Assembly (NCBI GenBank): GCA_012960505.1
Contig: DUBC01000005.1
Location: forward strand, 557 to 43,914
Direction: 5' to 3'
Source: Verrucomicrobiales bacterium
Lineage (GTDB): Bacteria; Verrucomicrobiota; Verrucomicrobiia; Verrucomicrobiales; DEV007
Length of the DNA stretch: 43,358 nucleotides
Shown: positions 26,925 through 35,925 of the stretch, in pieces
Layout of the letters: each line of letters starts with the position of its first letter
Numbering within the stretch: position 1 is the first letter of the stretch
Notes under the pieces: model-generated
What the model was told of the DNA's origin: nothing
Databases searched by the model: none
The model's input: only the letters and a program-made list of their open reading frames with translations
Made by a program: the position numbers and the translations under genes

Positions 26925-27084
26925 TATATCGTTAGGAAACGTTCAATCAACCAAACTAAAAGAAAACTTTATTCTTTAATAACTAAATTTAAATTTTCGA
27001 TGAAATGGTAACACCGCTATTTTACCAATTACGATAGCAAATCAAAAATTTACTTAAGGAAAAGCCGACTCTAATTTGCTTTTA

Positions 27085-27105
27085 TTGCCAAAAAACAAGG
27101 CAATC
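27085..27105. terminator. weak hairpin downstream of rpsT
   Basis: The 6-bp arms ATTGCC and GGCAAT surround an A-rich loop, just downstream of the rpsT stop. Because no T run follows on the minus strand, this is only a tentative terminator. Confidence 0.3.
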
Positions 27106-27124
27106 TATGATTAACTAAATAAAA

Positions 27125-27388
27125 TTAGCTAATAGCAGCAACCCGCTTTGAATAAAGGCCCTTCAAGCGATCCGCTGAATTTTTATGAATAACCCCTTTT
27201 TTTGCTGCTTTATCCGCTACTGAAGCTAAGGCATGCAATTGAGACGTCGCATCATCTTTGGCCCCTGATGCAATAGCCTCATTAACGGCTTTACGAGCTG
27301 ACTTAACACGCGCTTTGACCGCACGATTTACCATTGCACGCTTAGCTGATTGTCGGGCTCTTTTTTCTGCGGATTTGGAATTCGCCAT
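27125..27388 (-). CDS. rpsT: 30S ribosomal protein S20
   Basis: Primary 16S rRNA-binding protein of the small subunit, 87 residues, the normal length. The basic helical sequence begins MANSKSAEKRARQS, and the signature region is GVIHKNSADRLKGLYSKRV at the C-terminus. It is monocistronic: it has its own promoter upstream, and divergence of spacing separates it from the zinc-ribbon gene. There is no Shine-Dalgarno sequence within 15 bases of the ATG. Confidence 0.97.
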   Translation of the reverse strand: MANSKSAEKRARQSAKRAMVNRAVKARVKSARKAVNEAIASGAKDDATSQLHALASVADKAAKKGVIHKNSADRLKGLYSKRVAAIS

Positions 27389-27425
27389 AATAATAGGTTT
27401 TTAGTCAGTTTCTTAGGGGGTTGCG

Positions 27426-27453
27426 AACTTAGTCGACCGCAAGAACTTGTCAA
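27426..27453 (-). promoter_or_regulatory. sigma-70 promoter for rpsT
   Basis: On the minus strand a perfect TTGACA (27453-27448), a 16-base spacer and TAAGTT (27431-27426). It is about 38 bases upstream of the rpsT ATG. Confidence 0.5.
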
Positions 27454-27542
27454 GCCATAGGGCTAATCGTTTTTAGGCCGAATCACCACACATCGGATCT
27501 CTCTATGACCTTTGTTTCACGCATTAAAAAAGCTATTAGCCA

Positions 27543-28172
27543 TTAGCGCAAACCAATGTTGCCTGACCTCTCACTTTGAATGCCTTTAAAGGATGCAGTG
27601 ATTAGACGAGTCGCTAACGGCATTTCAATCATAGTGAGCTGGGAACGCTTAACATATACCCTTGTCCCAACACGAATCCTTGAATAAAGATCGATAACGT
27701 CTCTAGAGCGCATTCGAATACAACCATAACTGGACGGGGTACCTATCGTTCGCTCTTCAGGTGTACCGTGAATATATATCAGTCTTTCTTTTGTATTGTG
27801 ATTGTATCGATCAAGGCCCTCGAGCCATATGATCCTACTAATGATTGGGTCCCTTCCTGGTGAATTAGGTCTGACCACTTCACCTGTCGGGCGCCGGCTT
27901 TTGAAAACAGTCCCGGAACGAGCACCTCCACCAATCATCTTACAAACATACATTTTTCCAAGTGGCGTCTTATAGCTCCTAGGCTGACTGCCAAGACCAT
28001 ACTTAGATGTGGATATAGGATACGTTTTGACTGGTCCTTCCTTCCCGATCAGTGAGAGCCTCTGATCATAAACGCTTACTACTATACGATCGCCGCGAAG
28101 TTTGGTTGAAGTGCAGTTGCACAACAATGTGAGCACGCCAGCTAATACCAATAGAATGCGGGTTTCAGACAT
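27543..28172 (-). CDS. L,D-transpeptidase (YkuD/ErfK family)
   Basis: Periplasmic enzyme that forms 3-3 peptidoglycan crosslinks or attaches proteins to peptidoglycan. It has 209 residues: a hydrophobic N-terminal export segment (~5-20) with C18 and C20, then the YkuD domain from ~28. The catalytic region is IYIHGTPEERTIGTPSSYGC with H135 and C151, followed by IRMRSRDVIDLY. The usual S-H-G-C is S-Y-G-C here, replacing a conserved but not strictly catalytic histidine. A lipobox is not convincing, so either a signal anchor or a lipoprotein is possible. Confidence 0.87.
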   Translation of the reverse strand: MSETRILLVLAGVLTLLCNCTSTKLRGDRIVVSVYDQRLSLIGKEGPVKTYPISTSKYGLGSQPRSYKTPLGKMYVCKMIGGGARSGTVFKSRRPTGEVVRPNSPGRDPIISRIIWLEGLDRYNHNTKERLIYIHGTPEERTIGTPSSYGCIRMRSRDVIDLYSRIRVGTRVYVKRSQLTMIEMPLATRLITASFKGIQSERSGNIGLR

Positions 28173-28365
28173 TTAGAATCATAAGGGCCAGCTATGGATA
28201 CCAATATCTTTGTAGTCAGTAGCCTTTCTTATAATTACCATATTAGTATTAATAGTTAAGACTGTCAAACCAACTGCCACCAGATGACACAAAAGTAATT
28301 TACAGATTTAAAGATGCTGAAATGCCGAATAACAGGCAAAACCAATACAAAACATTCCTATCAAA

Positions 28366-29874
28366 TTAAATTTCAAGAGGCTTATCCTTGGACTTCCCTT
28401 CACCAATTAAAAAATCGGGTAATAAATACCGCAGGGACCCGTAAGCGACAATGAAGAAGCCTATTTGGAATAAGACAAGAAAAGGTAATACGAACAAGTT
28501 CTCATTGGCCCAAGCATCAATGACCAAATAAGAAAAATACAAAAAGAAAAGTATCTCAAATAAAGGAGCAACGGATTTTAATGCCCTGTACTTTGATTTA
28601 CTGACGACCTTATCTGTTTTCTCTATCCCGTACTTTGGAGTTCTAACAAAATCAGATTCCTTGCCGAGTATCGCTTCAATGACAGCTTTTCCATTATTAA
28701 TCGACATACCAATGCCAAGTGCCAAGAGCACCGGCAAATAGAGTACCTCCTTAATCCATTTCCGCGGACTTGGATTAATAGCAATTTGCGCAGTCACATA
28801 AAATAGCCCGACCGAAATGGTTGTAGCGCAGAAGATAGGAATATCAAGAAGCACAGTCCTGACCCAACCAGATTCTGGATGCATGGCGGGATTAACTAAA
28901 ACGCAAAGCAATATCAATAATAAGTAAGCAAAATTCGCAGTTAAATGCGCAACCGCTTCAAACTTTATAACCCACGGAAGGTCACTCCTCCAGACCCTTC
29001 CCAGTATCTTACGACAAGTTTGAATTGAACCTTTGGCCCAACGGTGCTGTTGAGTCTTGAACCCGTTCATGTCAGGCGGAAGCTCTGCAGGGGTAACCAC
29101 ATCAGCCAAATAAATAAATTTCCAGCCCTTCATTTGTGCCCGGTAACTTAAATCTAAATCTTCAGTAATAGTGTCGTGCTCCCAACCCCCTGAATCGATT
29201 ATGGCACTCTTACGCCAGATTCCTGCCGTGCCATTAAAATTAAAAAATCGACCGCTCCGGCTCCTCGCGGTTTGTTCCACGGCATGATGGCCATCAAGAA
29301 AGAGAGCCTGAACACGGGTTAAAATAGAATACTTTTTATTTATATGACCCCAACGGGTCTGAATCATACCAACTTTTTCATCAGTGAAAAAATGAATCAT
29401 TTGATGAAGGATCTCAGGACCGGGAACAAAATCAGCATCTAAGATGTAAATGTACTCCCCCTTTGCCGAATGCATCCCATTTTCCAGAGCGCCCGCCTTA
29501 AACCCTACCCGGTCATCTCTCTGAATCAATTCAACATCATAACCAGCCTCTCTCAGTTTGAATTCTTCCTCAGCACAAATTTTCCGAGTCTCATCTGTCG
29601 AATCATCAAGGATCTGAATCTGCAAAAATTCTTTCGGGTAATCAATTTTTGAAACCGCTTCAATTAATCGTCGTACCACGTAAAGCTCATTGAAGATAGG
29701 AAGCTGGACCGTGACGTGAGGCAATTGTTCAAAGCGACCATCAGGCTCAGGTTTTTTGCGTGAATGCTTCCAATAAAGATAAATCATCGAATACCGATGA
29801 AGTCCATAACCGGTCAGGCCCAGCAGAACGCCAAAGTAGCAAAAGATCCAGATTGTGGTCGCTAAATGCCCCAT
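28366..29874 (-). CDS. processive family 2 glycosyltransferase, cellulose synthase/CslA-like
   Basis: Inner-membrane beta-glycan synthase, probably using a GDP- or UDP-sugar. I prefer ATG 29874 (502 residues) over a TTG 17 codons upstream, because the ATG directly precedes TM1 (IWIFCYFGVLLGLTGYG). The GT-A domain shows ILDDSTDET, the YILDADF metal site, TEDLDLSYRAQ and the QQHRW product-binding motif, the full D,D,D,QxxRW set. About four to five C-terminal TM segments follow. The start LPHVTVQLPIFNEL resembles the plant glucomannan synthase (CslA) type. No PilZ or BcsB-like gene is adjacent, so product and regulation are unknown. Confidence 0.9.
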   Translation of the reverse strand: MGHLATTIWIFCYFGVLLGLTGYGLHRYSMIYLYWKHSRKKPEPDGRFEQLPHVTVQLPIFNELYVVRRLIEAVSKIDYPKEFLQIQILDDSTDETRKICAEEEFKLREAGYDVELIQRDDRVGFKAGALENGMHSAKGEYIYILDADFVPGPEILHQMIHFFTDEKVGMIQTRWGHINKKYSILTRVQALFLDGHHAVEQTARSRSGRFFNFNGTAGIWRKSAIIDSGGWEHDTITEDLDLSYRAQMKGWKFIYLADVVTPAELPPDMNGFKTQQHRWAKGSIQTCRKILGRVWRSDLPWVIKFEAVAHLTANFAYLLLILLCVLVNPAMHPESGWVRTVLLDIPIFCATTISVGLFYVTAQIAINPSPRKWIKEVLYLPVLLALGIGMSINNGKAVIEAILGKESDFVRTPKYGIEKTDKVVSKSKYRALKSVAPLFEILFFLYFSYLVIDAWANENLFVLPFLVLFQIGFFIVAYGSLRYLLPDFLIGEGKSKDKPLEI

Positions 29875-30019
29875 GAGTAGATTTGAGCAACATTCATTGG
29901 AAAATCCTAAGGTATCAAGGATCAATTCCTAATATTATCACCCTGACAAAAAGCAATATAAATGCATACCCAAAATACAATAATCGTTTAGAATTAGATA
30001 TTACCCCCAACCAATCTCT

Positions 30020-30859
30020 ATGCTTTTCCTTCGAATCAGCCTACTTATCCTTCCCCTTTCTACTATCCTCAGTGCCCAAGAAGTGCCAGAAGATCTTGTC
30101 GGAGATGAGCATGTCCGAGAAGAATTCGGTGTTAATCGATTCACGACCCCCTCCATTAAAAAACTATTCGAACAACTCGATGAGCTTGGTGAACTCCCAT
30201 ATGCAAAACTAAAAAGAGAACTTCCTAAAACTATCTCAAGGGACCGCTCATTGGTCGCCCTTGGGCTTGGCACGCTCATCTCTGATGGTTTCCTAATTGT
30301 CCAATCTGAGCAAATTGAAGAGCTTGAACATATTGGCAGAGCTGTCCTCAAGCAGGCACAAGTATTAGGAGCTGGAAAACGAGTCACCAAATACACCAAG
30401 AGTATTCTTGAGAGCAGTGTTCTGGGAAAATGGAACAAGTTAAAAGAAGAGCTTTCCAAGACCCAGGCAGATGTAGAAGCAGAAATGGTTATGCTCCGTG
30501 ATGTTGACATTGCCAACTTAGTCGCTCTTGGAGGTTGGTTACGGGCCTTCGAAATTGCAGCCGTAACAACCTCAATCAATTATTCCAAGGCCAAAGCCTC
30601 TAAACTGTCCAGGACCGATGTGATTGCATATTTTTTAGAAACACTCCAAGGGCTCGAACCTAAGTTAAGGCAACGCATACACATTGTGAATCTTACTAAA
30701 GAACTAGAAAGTCTACTAGCCGAACTGGGCGGTCATGAACCTGAAACAGAGAATACGGATCAGAACCAACCGAAACCTAAGGTACTGACGCAAGAAGAAA
30801 TTCTATCACTATCAAGAAATGCCAGGAAAATGATGCGGGTCATTGAGACTGGTAAATAA
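30020..30859 (+). CDS. secreted helical protein of unknown function
   Basis: I do not recognise this family. The 279-residue product has a signal peptide (~1-19, [10 protein letters not shown]) and a largely alpha-helical body (~25-235) of regular charged helices without cysteines. A Pro/Gln/Asn linker ([12 protein letters not shown]) follows, then a terminal helix [20 protein letters not shown]. It has no membrane segments after the signal peptide and no catalytic motif. A periplasmic location is inferred. It precedes the sulfatase gene by 50 bases on the same strand and may share its transcript. Confidence 0.75.
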   Translation: MLFLRISLLILPLSTILSAQEVPEDLVGDEHVREEFGVNRFTTPSIKKLFEQLDELGELPYAKLKRELPKTISRDRSLVALGLGTLISDGFLIVQSEQIEELEHIGRAVLKQAQVLGAGKRVTKYTKSILESSVLGKWNKLKEELSKTQADVEAEMVMLRDVDIANLVALGGWLRAFEIAAVTTSINYSKAKASKLSRTDVIAYFLETLQGLEPKLRQRIHIVNLTKELESLLAELGGHEPETENTDQNQPKPKVLTQEEILSLSRNARKMMRVIETGK

Positions 30860-30909
30860 AGGCCACCAAAGCATCGGCGGCGAACTCCACTTCAAATCAT
30901 TACTTCACT

Positions 30910-32316
30910 TTGAGCTCATTTAATTATCTCGTCGCTTTTTTTATTCTGATTTTTTCTTCTCACGCTTATCCATTATCTAAGCCAAACATAGTAATCATCT
31001 TCACGGATGATCAAGGTTATGCAGATGTTGGATGCTTCGGAGCTGAAAATCATAAGACCCCTAACATTGACCGTATGGCATCAGAGGGTCGAAAATTTAC
31101 AGACTTTTATGTCGCTCAGGCCGTTTGCGGAGCATCCCGAGCAGCACTTCTCACAGGCTGTTATCCAAACCGAATTGGAATGCTCGGAGCGCCAGGACCA
31201 AAATCAAGGCACGGCATTAATCCAAATGAGATGTTGATCCCTGAACTTCTTAAAACCAAAGGATACTCTACTGGAATGTTTGGTAAGTGGCACTTAGGAC
31301 ATCATAAAGCCTCACTCCCCATTCATCACGGATTCGATGAATATTACGGCTTGCCTTACTCGAATGATATGTGGCCGCACCATCCTGGAGTCCGGCACCT
31401 GCCATTAAAAGAACGGCTAAAAAAATGGCCCAATTTGCCAATGATTGAAGGAGACAAAATCATTGATAAAGAAGTTACACCTAAAGAACAGACACTTCTC
31501 ACTACTGATTACACGAATCGTGCTGTTAACTTCATTAATCGGCACAAAGACAAACCTTTCTTTCTTTACTTAGCGCACAGTATGCCTCATGTGCCCCTCT
31601 TTGTTTCTAAAGAAAATGATAACAAAACCAAGGACGGGTTATATGCAGATGTGATGTGGGAAATTGATTGGTCCGTGGGTCAGATTCTCGAATCTCTTAA
31701 AGAAAATAAAATAGATAAAAATACTCTTGTTATCTTCACAACAGACAATGGACCTTGGTTAAGTTATGGTGATCATGCAGGTTCAGCTAAGCCCTTACGT
31801 GAAGGTAAAGGCACGGCATGGGAAGGAGGAGTCCGGGTTCCATGTATTATGCGCTGGCCTGAAAAAATTCCTTCTTCGACTGTATGTTCGGAACCGGCAA
31901 TGACTATAGATATTTTGCCAACGATAGCGGAAATCACTGGGGCCAAACTGCCCAATCATAAAATTGATGGAAAAAATATCTGGCCACTCATTAAAGGTGA
32001 AAAAAATGCGAAGAGCCCTCACGAAGCCTATTATTTTTATTGGGGGAAAAATCTTCATGCCGTCAGAAAAGACAATTGGAGCCTGCACTTTCCCCACAGT
32101 TACCGCAGCCTCAATGGAAAACCGGGAGTAGGTGGGATCCCAGGAAAATACCAACAAAAAAAGACTGATATAGCACTTTTTGATTTGCAGAAGGATATTA
32201 GCCAAAAATCAAATCTGTTCGGGAAATATCCGGACATAGTAAAGAATCTAAAAGCTCTAGGTGAAAAACATGTTACTTATGTTAAAGAAAATAGCCGCGA
32301 GCCAGCCAATCCATAA
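30910..32316 (+). CDS. secreted arylsulfatase (sulfatase S1 family)
   Basis: Exported sulfate-ester hydrolase (468 residues), probably acting on sulfated polysaccharide. The start is TTG at 30910, which gives a good signal peptide (~1-22, [12 protein letters not shown]); the next in-frame Met is inside the metal site. Ca-binding aspartates appear in [11 protein letters not shown] (31-41). The formylglycine motif is C73-G-A-S-R, with Ala in place of the usual Pro, followed by [24 protein letters not shown] and FTTDNGPW supply further active-site residues. The C-terminal sub-domain ([20 protein letters not shown]) is normal. C-x-A-x-R is accepted by some maturases. No maturase gene is nearby. 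Confidence 0.93.
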   Translation: MSSFNYLVAFFILIFSSHAYPLSKPNIVIIFTDDQGYADVGCFGAENHKTPNIDRMASEGRKFTDFYVAQAVCGASRAALLTGCYPNRIGMLGAPGPKSRHGINPNEMLIPELLKTKGYSTGMFGKWHLGHHKASLPIHHGFDEYYGLPYSNDMWPHHPGVRHLPLKERLKKWPNLPMIEGDKIIDKEVTPKEQTLLTTDYTNRAVNFINRHKDKPFFLYLAHSMPHVPLFVSKENDNKTKDGLYADVMWEIDWSVGQILESLKENKIDKNTLVIFTTDNGPWLSYGDHAGSAKPLREGKGTAWEGGVRVPCIMRWPEKIPSSTVCSEPAMTIDILPTIAEITGAKLPNHKIDGKNIWPLIKGEKNAKSPHEAYYFYWGKNLHAVRKDNWSLHFPHSYRSLNGKPGVGGIPGKYQQKKTDIALFDLQKDISQKSNLFGKYPDIVKNLKALGEKHVTYVKENSREPANP

Positions 32317-32406
32317 CTATAGAATATAGCAACCGGTTATGGCCCTAAATTTGGAATTAAACTCTTAACTGACATTTGAGAAATTTGAATGCTGGTTTCT
32401 TCTTTG

Positions 32407-32434
32407 TTGACTCAATAGAAAATCAATCTATGAA
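32407..32434 (+). promoter_or_regulatory. sigma-70 promoter for tRNA-Val
   Basis: TTGACT (32407-32412), a 16-base spacer and TATGAA (32429-32434). The tRNA starts 11 bases later, right at the expected start of transcription. Confidence 0.5.
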
Positions 32435-32444
32435 TCCTATTAGA

Positions 32445-32519
32445 GCGCGGGTAGCTCAGCGGTAGAGCAACTGGTTTACACCCAGTTGGTCGGCGGTTCG
32501 ATCCCGTCCCCGCGCACCA
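32445..32519 (+). tRNA. tRNA-Val (anticodon TAC)
   Basis: A complete cloverleaf: acceptor GCGCGGG/CCCGCGC, D-arm GCTC...GAGC, anticodon stem ACTGG/CCAGT with loop TTTACAC (TAC), T-arm GGCGG/CCGTC with loop TTCGATC, discriminator A and an encoded CCA. It stands alone between the sulfatase and the acidic-protein genes. Confidence 0.97.
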
Positions 32520-32580
32520 CTTTTACAAATTAAATTAAAGAGCAATCGACTGACCGGAGGGTTATAATCTAGGACTTTCA

Positions 32581-33129
32581 ATGCAAGTGACGGAAGATCA
32601 AAAACAGGCCATTGGAGAATGGATCCAATCAGGTGCTGATCTTAGTAAGATACAGCAAAATCTGAAAGAAGAATTTGGATTGAGTCTGACTTATCTAGAC
32701 ACACGTTTTCTATTAGGAGATCTCGGATTGGAAGTCAGACAAGAAGAAGAAGAGGAGGAGGAAGAAGAAACAGATCCCGAGGAATCTATTTCAGAAGAAC
32801 AAGATCTCTCAGCAATATCGAACGAAGAAGAACCGGAAGCTAAATCTGAAGAGGAGGAGCCATTGCCGGAGGATCTTGAAGAGGAGGCGGGTGATGAAAA
32901 TGAAACCCGAACGACCAATGTTAATTTAACGGTCGATTCTCTCACTCAGCCACAATGCGTCATCAGTGGAAAGGTGACTTTCAGTGACGACAAGGGAGCT
33001 GCATGGTACATTGATCAACTCGGAAGATTGGGACTGAATCCGGACGAGGAAGGGTACAACCCTACGCAAAAGGATCTGGCAGTCTTTCAAATCGAATTGC
33101 GGAACGTCCTTAGCAAAGAAGGTCTTTAA
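32581..33129 (+). CDS. acidic cytoplasmic protein with a conserved C-terminal domain, function unknown
   Basis: A 182-residue protein without a signal peptide. The N-terminus (~1-50) is a helical, HTH-like segment (EWIQSGADLSKIQQNLKEEF, then YLDTRFLLGDLGL). The middle (~52-105) is a disordered tract that is almost entirely Glu/Asp. The C-terminus (~115-175) is a folded domain with VISGKVTFSDDKGAAWYIDQ, LGRLGLNPDEEGYNPTQKD and FQIELRNVL. I recall similar proteins from other Verrucomicrobiota, but no function. A TATAAT at 32563-32568, too close to be sure, could be its -10. It is convergent with the MlaE gene, with stops 12 bases apart. Confidence 0.75.
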   Translation: MQVTEDQKQAIGEWIQSGADLSKIQQNLKEEFGLSLTYLDTRFLLGDLGLEVRQEEEEEEEEETDPEESISEEQDLSAISNEEEPEAKSEEEEPLPEDLEEEAGDENETRTTNVNLTVDSLTQPQCVISGKVTFSDDKGAAWYIDQLGRLGLNPDEEGYNPTQKDLAVFQIELRNVLSKEGL

Positions 33130-33141
33130 ACGGAAAATTTC

Positions 33142-33924
33142 TTACACGGCTCCAAACGGAAATATTTTCGTGAGGATAATTGTAAGAAAAAAATTGAAGA
33201 CCAGTATCGTTAAAGACGAAATTACAACGGCCCGGGTTGTGCCCCTGCCCACACCAACCGCACCGTCCCGAACTACCAATCCTTGGTGACATGAGATTAA
33301 ACATATCAAAATTCCGAAAATGAACCCCTTAATCATTCCAAAAGCAACATCCTCGAGGCCGGTATAGCTGTTAAGATGGTTCAAGAACCAGACCGAATTG
33401 ATATTATAAAACTTCACAGCAATAAAATACGAAGCTATGATCCCAAAGACGATCGCTTCAGCAATCAAGAGGGGCATGGATATCATAATTGCAACGAATC
33501 TAGGCACTACCACATAACCTGTCGGACTCACTCCCATCGAGCGCAAAGCATCAATCTGTTCGGTGACCTTCATCGTTCCTATCTCGGCTGCCATCGAAGC
33601 TCCTACTCTACCAGAAATCATTAGACCAACTAGAACCGGGCCCAATTCCCGGCAAATAGCAATAGCGACCAGGCCCCCAATCCCAGATTCAAGATCAAGC
33701 TTAGTTGCCTGATAATAGGTTTGTGCTGTAAAAACAGCACCCGTAAAAGCACCGGTCACAATGACAACCATCTGAGAACTGAATCCTATGTTCACAATTT
33801 GCCGGCACATCAGCTTGAACCGGATCCTTCCCCTAAAGATGAATCCAAAAATCTCACTGAGGAGCCTGCCTAACTGCCCAAGATAAGCTAGGGAATTCAA
33901 AACGGCTCGGCCAAGGATACTCAT
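33142..33924 (-). CDS. mlaE: MlaE/YrbE-family lipid ABC transporter permease
   Basis: Inner-membrane permease of a phospholipid transport (Mla-type) system. It has 260 residues: an N-terminal amphipathic region, then about five to six TM segments. The family hallmarks are QMVVIVTGAFTGAVFTAQT, ICRELGPVLVGLMISGRVGA, SMAAEIGTMKVTEQIDALRS (the EQ-loop that contacts the MlaF ATPase) and CHQGLVVRDGAVGVGRGTTR. Length is normal. It is the last gene of a minus-strand group after tyrS, 93 bases downstream, and no ATPase (MlaF) or MCE gene (MlaD) follows; the next gene is convergent. Confidence 0.92.
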   Translation of the reverse strand: MSILGRAVLNSLAYLGQLGRLLSEIFGFIFRGRIRFKLMCRQIVNIGFSSQMVVIVTGAFTGAVFTAQTYYQATKLDLESGIGGLVAIAICRELGPVLVGLMISGRVGASMAAEIGTMKVTEQIDALRSMGVSPTGYVVVPRFVAIMISMPLLIAEAIVFGIIASYFIAVKFYNINSVWFLNHLNSYTGLEDVAFGMIKGFIFGILICLISCHQGLVVRDGAVGVGRGTTRAVVISSLTILVFNFFLTIILTKIFPFGAV

Positions 33925-34017
33925 TTACACTTTTGATTAATAAATTTATTTTAGATAAAAACTGAACAATTTAAATATAGTTTCCATCTTGAAAATTTTT
34001 CATTTTATTTATTGGTA

Positions 34018-35187
34018 TTATAACAACCTAACGCGGCGTTTCTTATCAAGACGCAATAACTTTCCATTCACATCCTGCGGCAATATTCCCTTCACATCGG
34101 TAAACTTTTCACCATCGATCTGAACCGCTCCCTGCATAATTAATTGACGAATTTCACCGCCGCTCCTTTTCACGTCATATCCTTCAAGGAAAGCCGTCGA
34201 AACGGATGCGATGAGCCGCCTCTCATCACCGAGGTCAACTTCTGGCCACACTGCTTCATCATCATTTTTTACAAACTTCGACTCAAAATCAGCTCTCGCC
34301 TCCTTGGCTTTCTTTTCTCCATGATACCGTGCCACAATAGAAAATGCGAGTTGCTTCTTTGCTTCCATCGGATGCAATGTCTCATTTCTTTCCTGTCCTA
34401 ATAAGAGAGTATACCAGCGGTCCATTAGATCATCGGAAACGCTCATTGTCTTACCGAACATCTGGTCCGGATCTTCATCCACACCGACATAATTTCCGTA
34501 ACTCTTCGACATCTTTTTGACTCCGTCCGTACCCTCTAGAATTGGTAAACACATTGCTACCTGAGCTTCCATACCTTCAGATTTCTGCATGTCTCGTCCT
34601 ACAAGAATATTAAACAGTTGATCAGTTCCCCCCAACTCAACGTCCGAACGAACTTCTACCGAATCCCATCCCTGCATGATTGGGTATTGTATCTCATGTA
34701 ACCGCACCTCTTTCGCTCCATCTAATCGGGTCTTGAAATCTTCCCTCTGAAGCATTTGCTGCATCGTGACCCGCGCATTGAGCTTTAGGACTTCTTCATA
34801 ACTCATCTTGCGGAACCAGTCCCCGTTATAAACCACTTCGGTAAGTTCCCTGTCCAGAATCTTGAAAGCCTGATCCGTATATGTTTCCGCATTAGCCAGG
34901 ACCTCCTCGCGGGTCAGGGAAGGTCGGGTAGACGAACGACCGGTCGGATCACCTACAGTCGCCGTAAAATCTCCAATGATGAGAACGGCCTGATGACCGA
35001 AAATCTGAAACTGGCGCAATTTTTCCAATACTACGGTGTGACCAAGATGAATGTCAGGGGCCGTGGGATCTACTCCAAGCTTTGCGCGCAAAGGATTCCC
35101 TTTCTCTAACTTGGTTAAGAGTTCCTTCTCGCTAAGGACCGTGGCCGTTCCATGAGTCAATTGTTCTAATTGTTCTTTGGGCGACAT
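34018..35187 (-). CDS. tyrS: tyrosyl-tRNA synthetase
   Basis: Class I aminoacyl-tRNA synthetase, cytoplasmic, charging tRNA-Tyr. It has 389 residues with the HIGH-type motif DIHLGHTVVL (HLGH 47-50), KMSKS in KKMSKSYGNYVG (~223-229), the tyrosine-pocket segment GWDSVEVRSDVELGGTDQLFN, and an S4-like RNA-binding C-terminus (EIRQLIMQGAVQIDGE). The short form with D-P-T-A-P belongs to the TyrZ-like branch. It is followed by mlaE (93 bases) and preceded by a lipoprotein gene (69 bases) on the same strand. Confidence 0.96.
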   Translation of the reverse strand: MSPKEQLEQLTHGTATVLSEKELLTKLEKGNPLRAKLGVDPTAPDIHLGHTVVLEKLRQFQIFGHQAVLIIGDFTATVGDPTGRSSTRPSLTREEVLANAETYTDQAFKILDRELTEVVYNGDWFRKMSYEEVLKLNARVTMQQMLQREDFKTRLDGAKEVRLHEIQYPIMQGWDSVEVRSDVELGGTDQLFNILVGRDMQKSEGMEAQVAMCLPILEGTDGVKKMSKSYGNYVGVDEDPDQMFGKTMSVSDDLMDRWYTLLLGQERNETLHPMEAKKQLAFSIVARYHGEKKAKEARADFESKFVKNDDEAVWPEVDLGDERRLIASVSTAFLEGYDVKRSGGEIRQLIMQGAVQIDGEKFTDVKGILPQDVNGKLLRLDKKRRVRLL

Positions 35188-35256
35188 GTTTTCTTTTAGT
35201 AATAACTTGGTAGAGAGTTCAAAGTGCCCCCAAATCTGCCCCGCATCAAGTTGACA

Positions 35257-35874
35257 CTAATTTCCAAGCAACTTTCGAACATCATCAATACTCATTCCCT
35301 GAGGAGATCTTTCAATTCCTGGAGAGCTTATAATCTCTAAATCGGTATTACGGTTCTTTTCCTGTGCGTCAACAGCAGCCTTTAAGGGCTTACGAGAAAT
35401 CTTTTTCTTTGCACCTAAAAAACTGGTCTTCTTAAAACCCTTACCCTGGCCGAACCAATTTTTAGTCCCTTCATTAGCTCTCTTTTGACTTAAAGAAAAC
35501 TGATCATCAGACAAATTAGATGTCTTACGGCTCAGTGAACGCTTTTTTGCAAAATAATAATTTCCAGGGTTAAATTGATTATTTGTTAACGAACTTTTTT
35601 TGTTTCCCTGAAAAAGCTTCTTATCATAGGTCCCTCCAAACATAGAATTATTATGTGTTCCTCCAAATATCTTTTTAGTCGTGGTCCGTTGGCTATCCAT
35701 GAAATGCCTCGTTCCACTTTCATACTTCGAAACCGAACTGCCAATGAATCGGTCTGATAGAGGGTCACTAATCCCTTTTGATTCAATGTGTGTGACTTCC
35801 CGTACAGTCTTACACGAAGCAAGACAGCATGTTCCAGCAATGACTATGTATAAGCCAAAAGAGAAGTTCGACAT
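35257..35874 (-). CDS. lipoprotein of unknown function
   Basis: A 205-residue protein with a canonical lipobox CLASC (lipidated C21) after a short hydrophobic segment. The mature part is very basic and low in hydrophobics, with a Gly/Asn/Phe pattern repeated as IFGGTHNN, MFGGTYDK and LFQGNKKS (~68-95). It is probably largely disordered and ends in a helix, SIDDVRKLLGN. I do not recognise a family. Divergent from queA by 51 bases, it heads the minus-strand group with tyrS and mlaE. Confidence 0.8.
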   Translation of the reverse strand: MSNFSFGLYIVIAGTCCLASCKTVREVTHIESKGISDPLSDRFIGSSVSKYESGTRHFMDSQRTTTKKIFGGTHNNSMFGGTYDKKLFQGNKKSSLTNNQFNPGNYYFAKKRSLSRKTSNLSDDQFSLSQKRANEGTKNWFGQGKGFKKTSFLGAKKKISRKPLKAAVDAQEKNRNTDLEIISSPGIERSPQGMSIDDVRKLLGN

Positions 35875-35925
35875 TATATTACTTTCAAGCTTCTAGTTAA
35901 GAGTTACAAGAAGAGATATTAACCT

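Noticed and set aside
30001..30579. 192-codon open frame antisense to the secreted helical protein
   Set aside because: Composition is Ser/Arg-rich and random-looking, while the plus-strand frame has a proper signal peptide and helix pattern.
32311..32342. CCATAAC/GTTATGG inverted repeat at the sulfatase stop as a terminator
   Set aside because: The stem is short, the loop is long and no T run follows.
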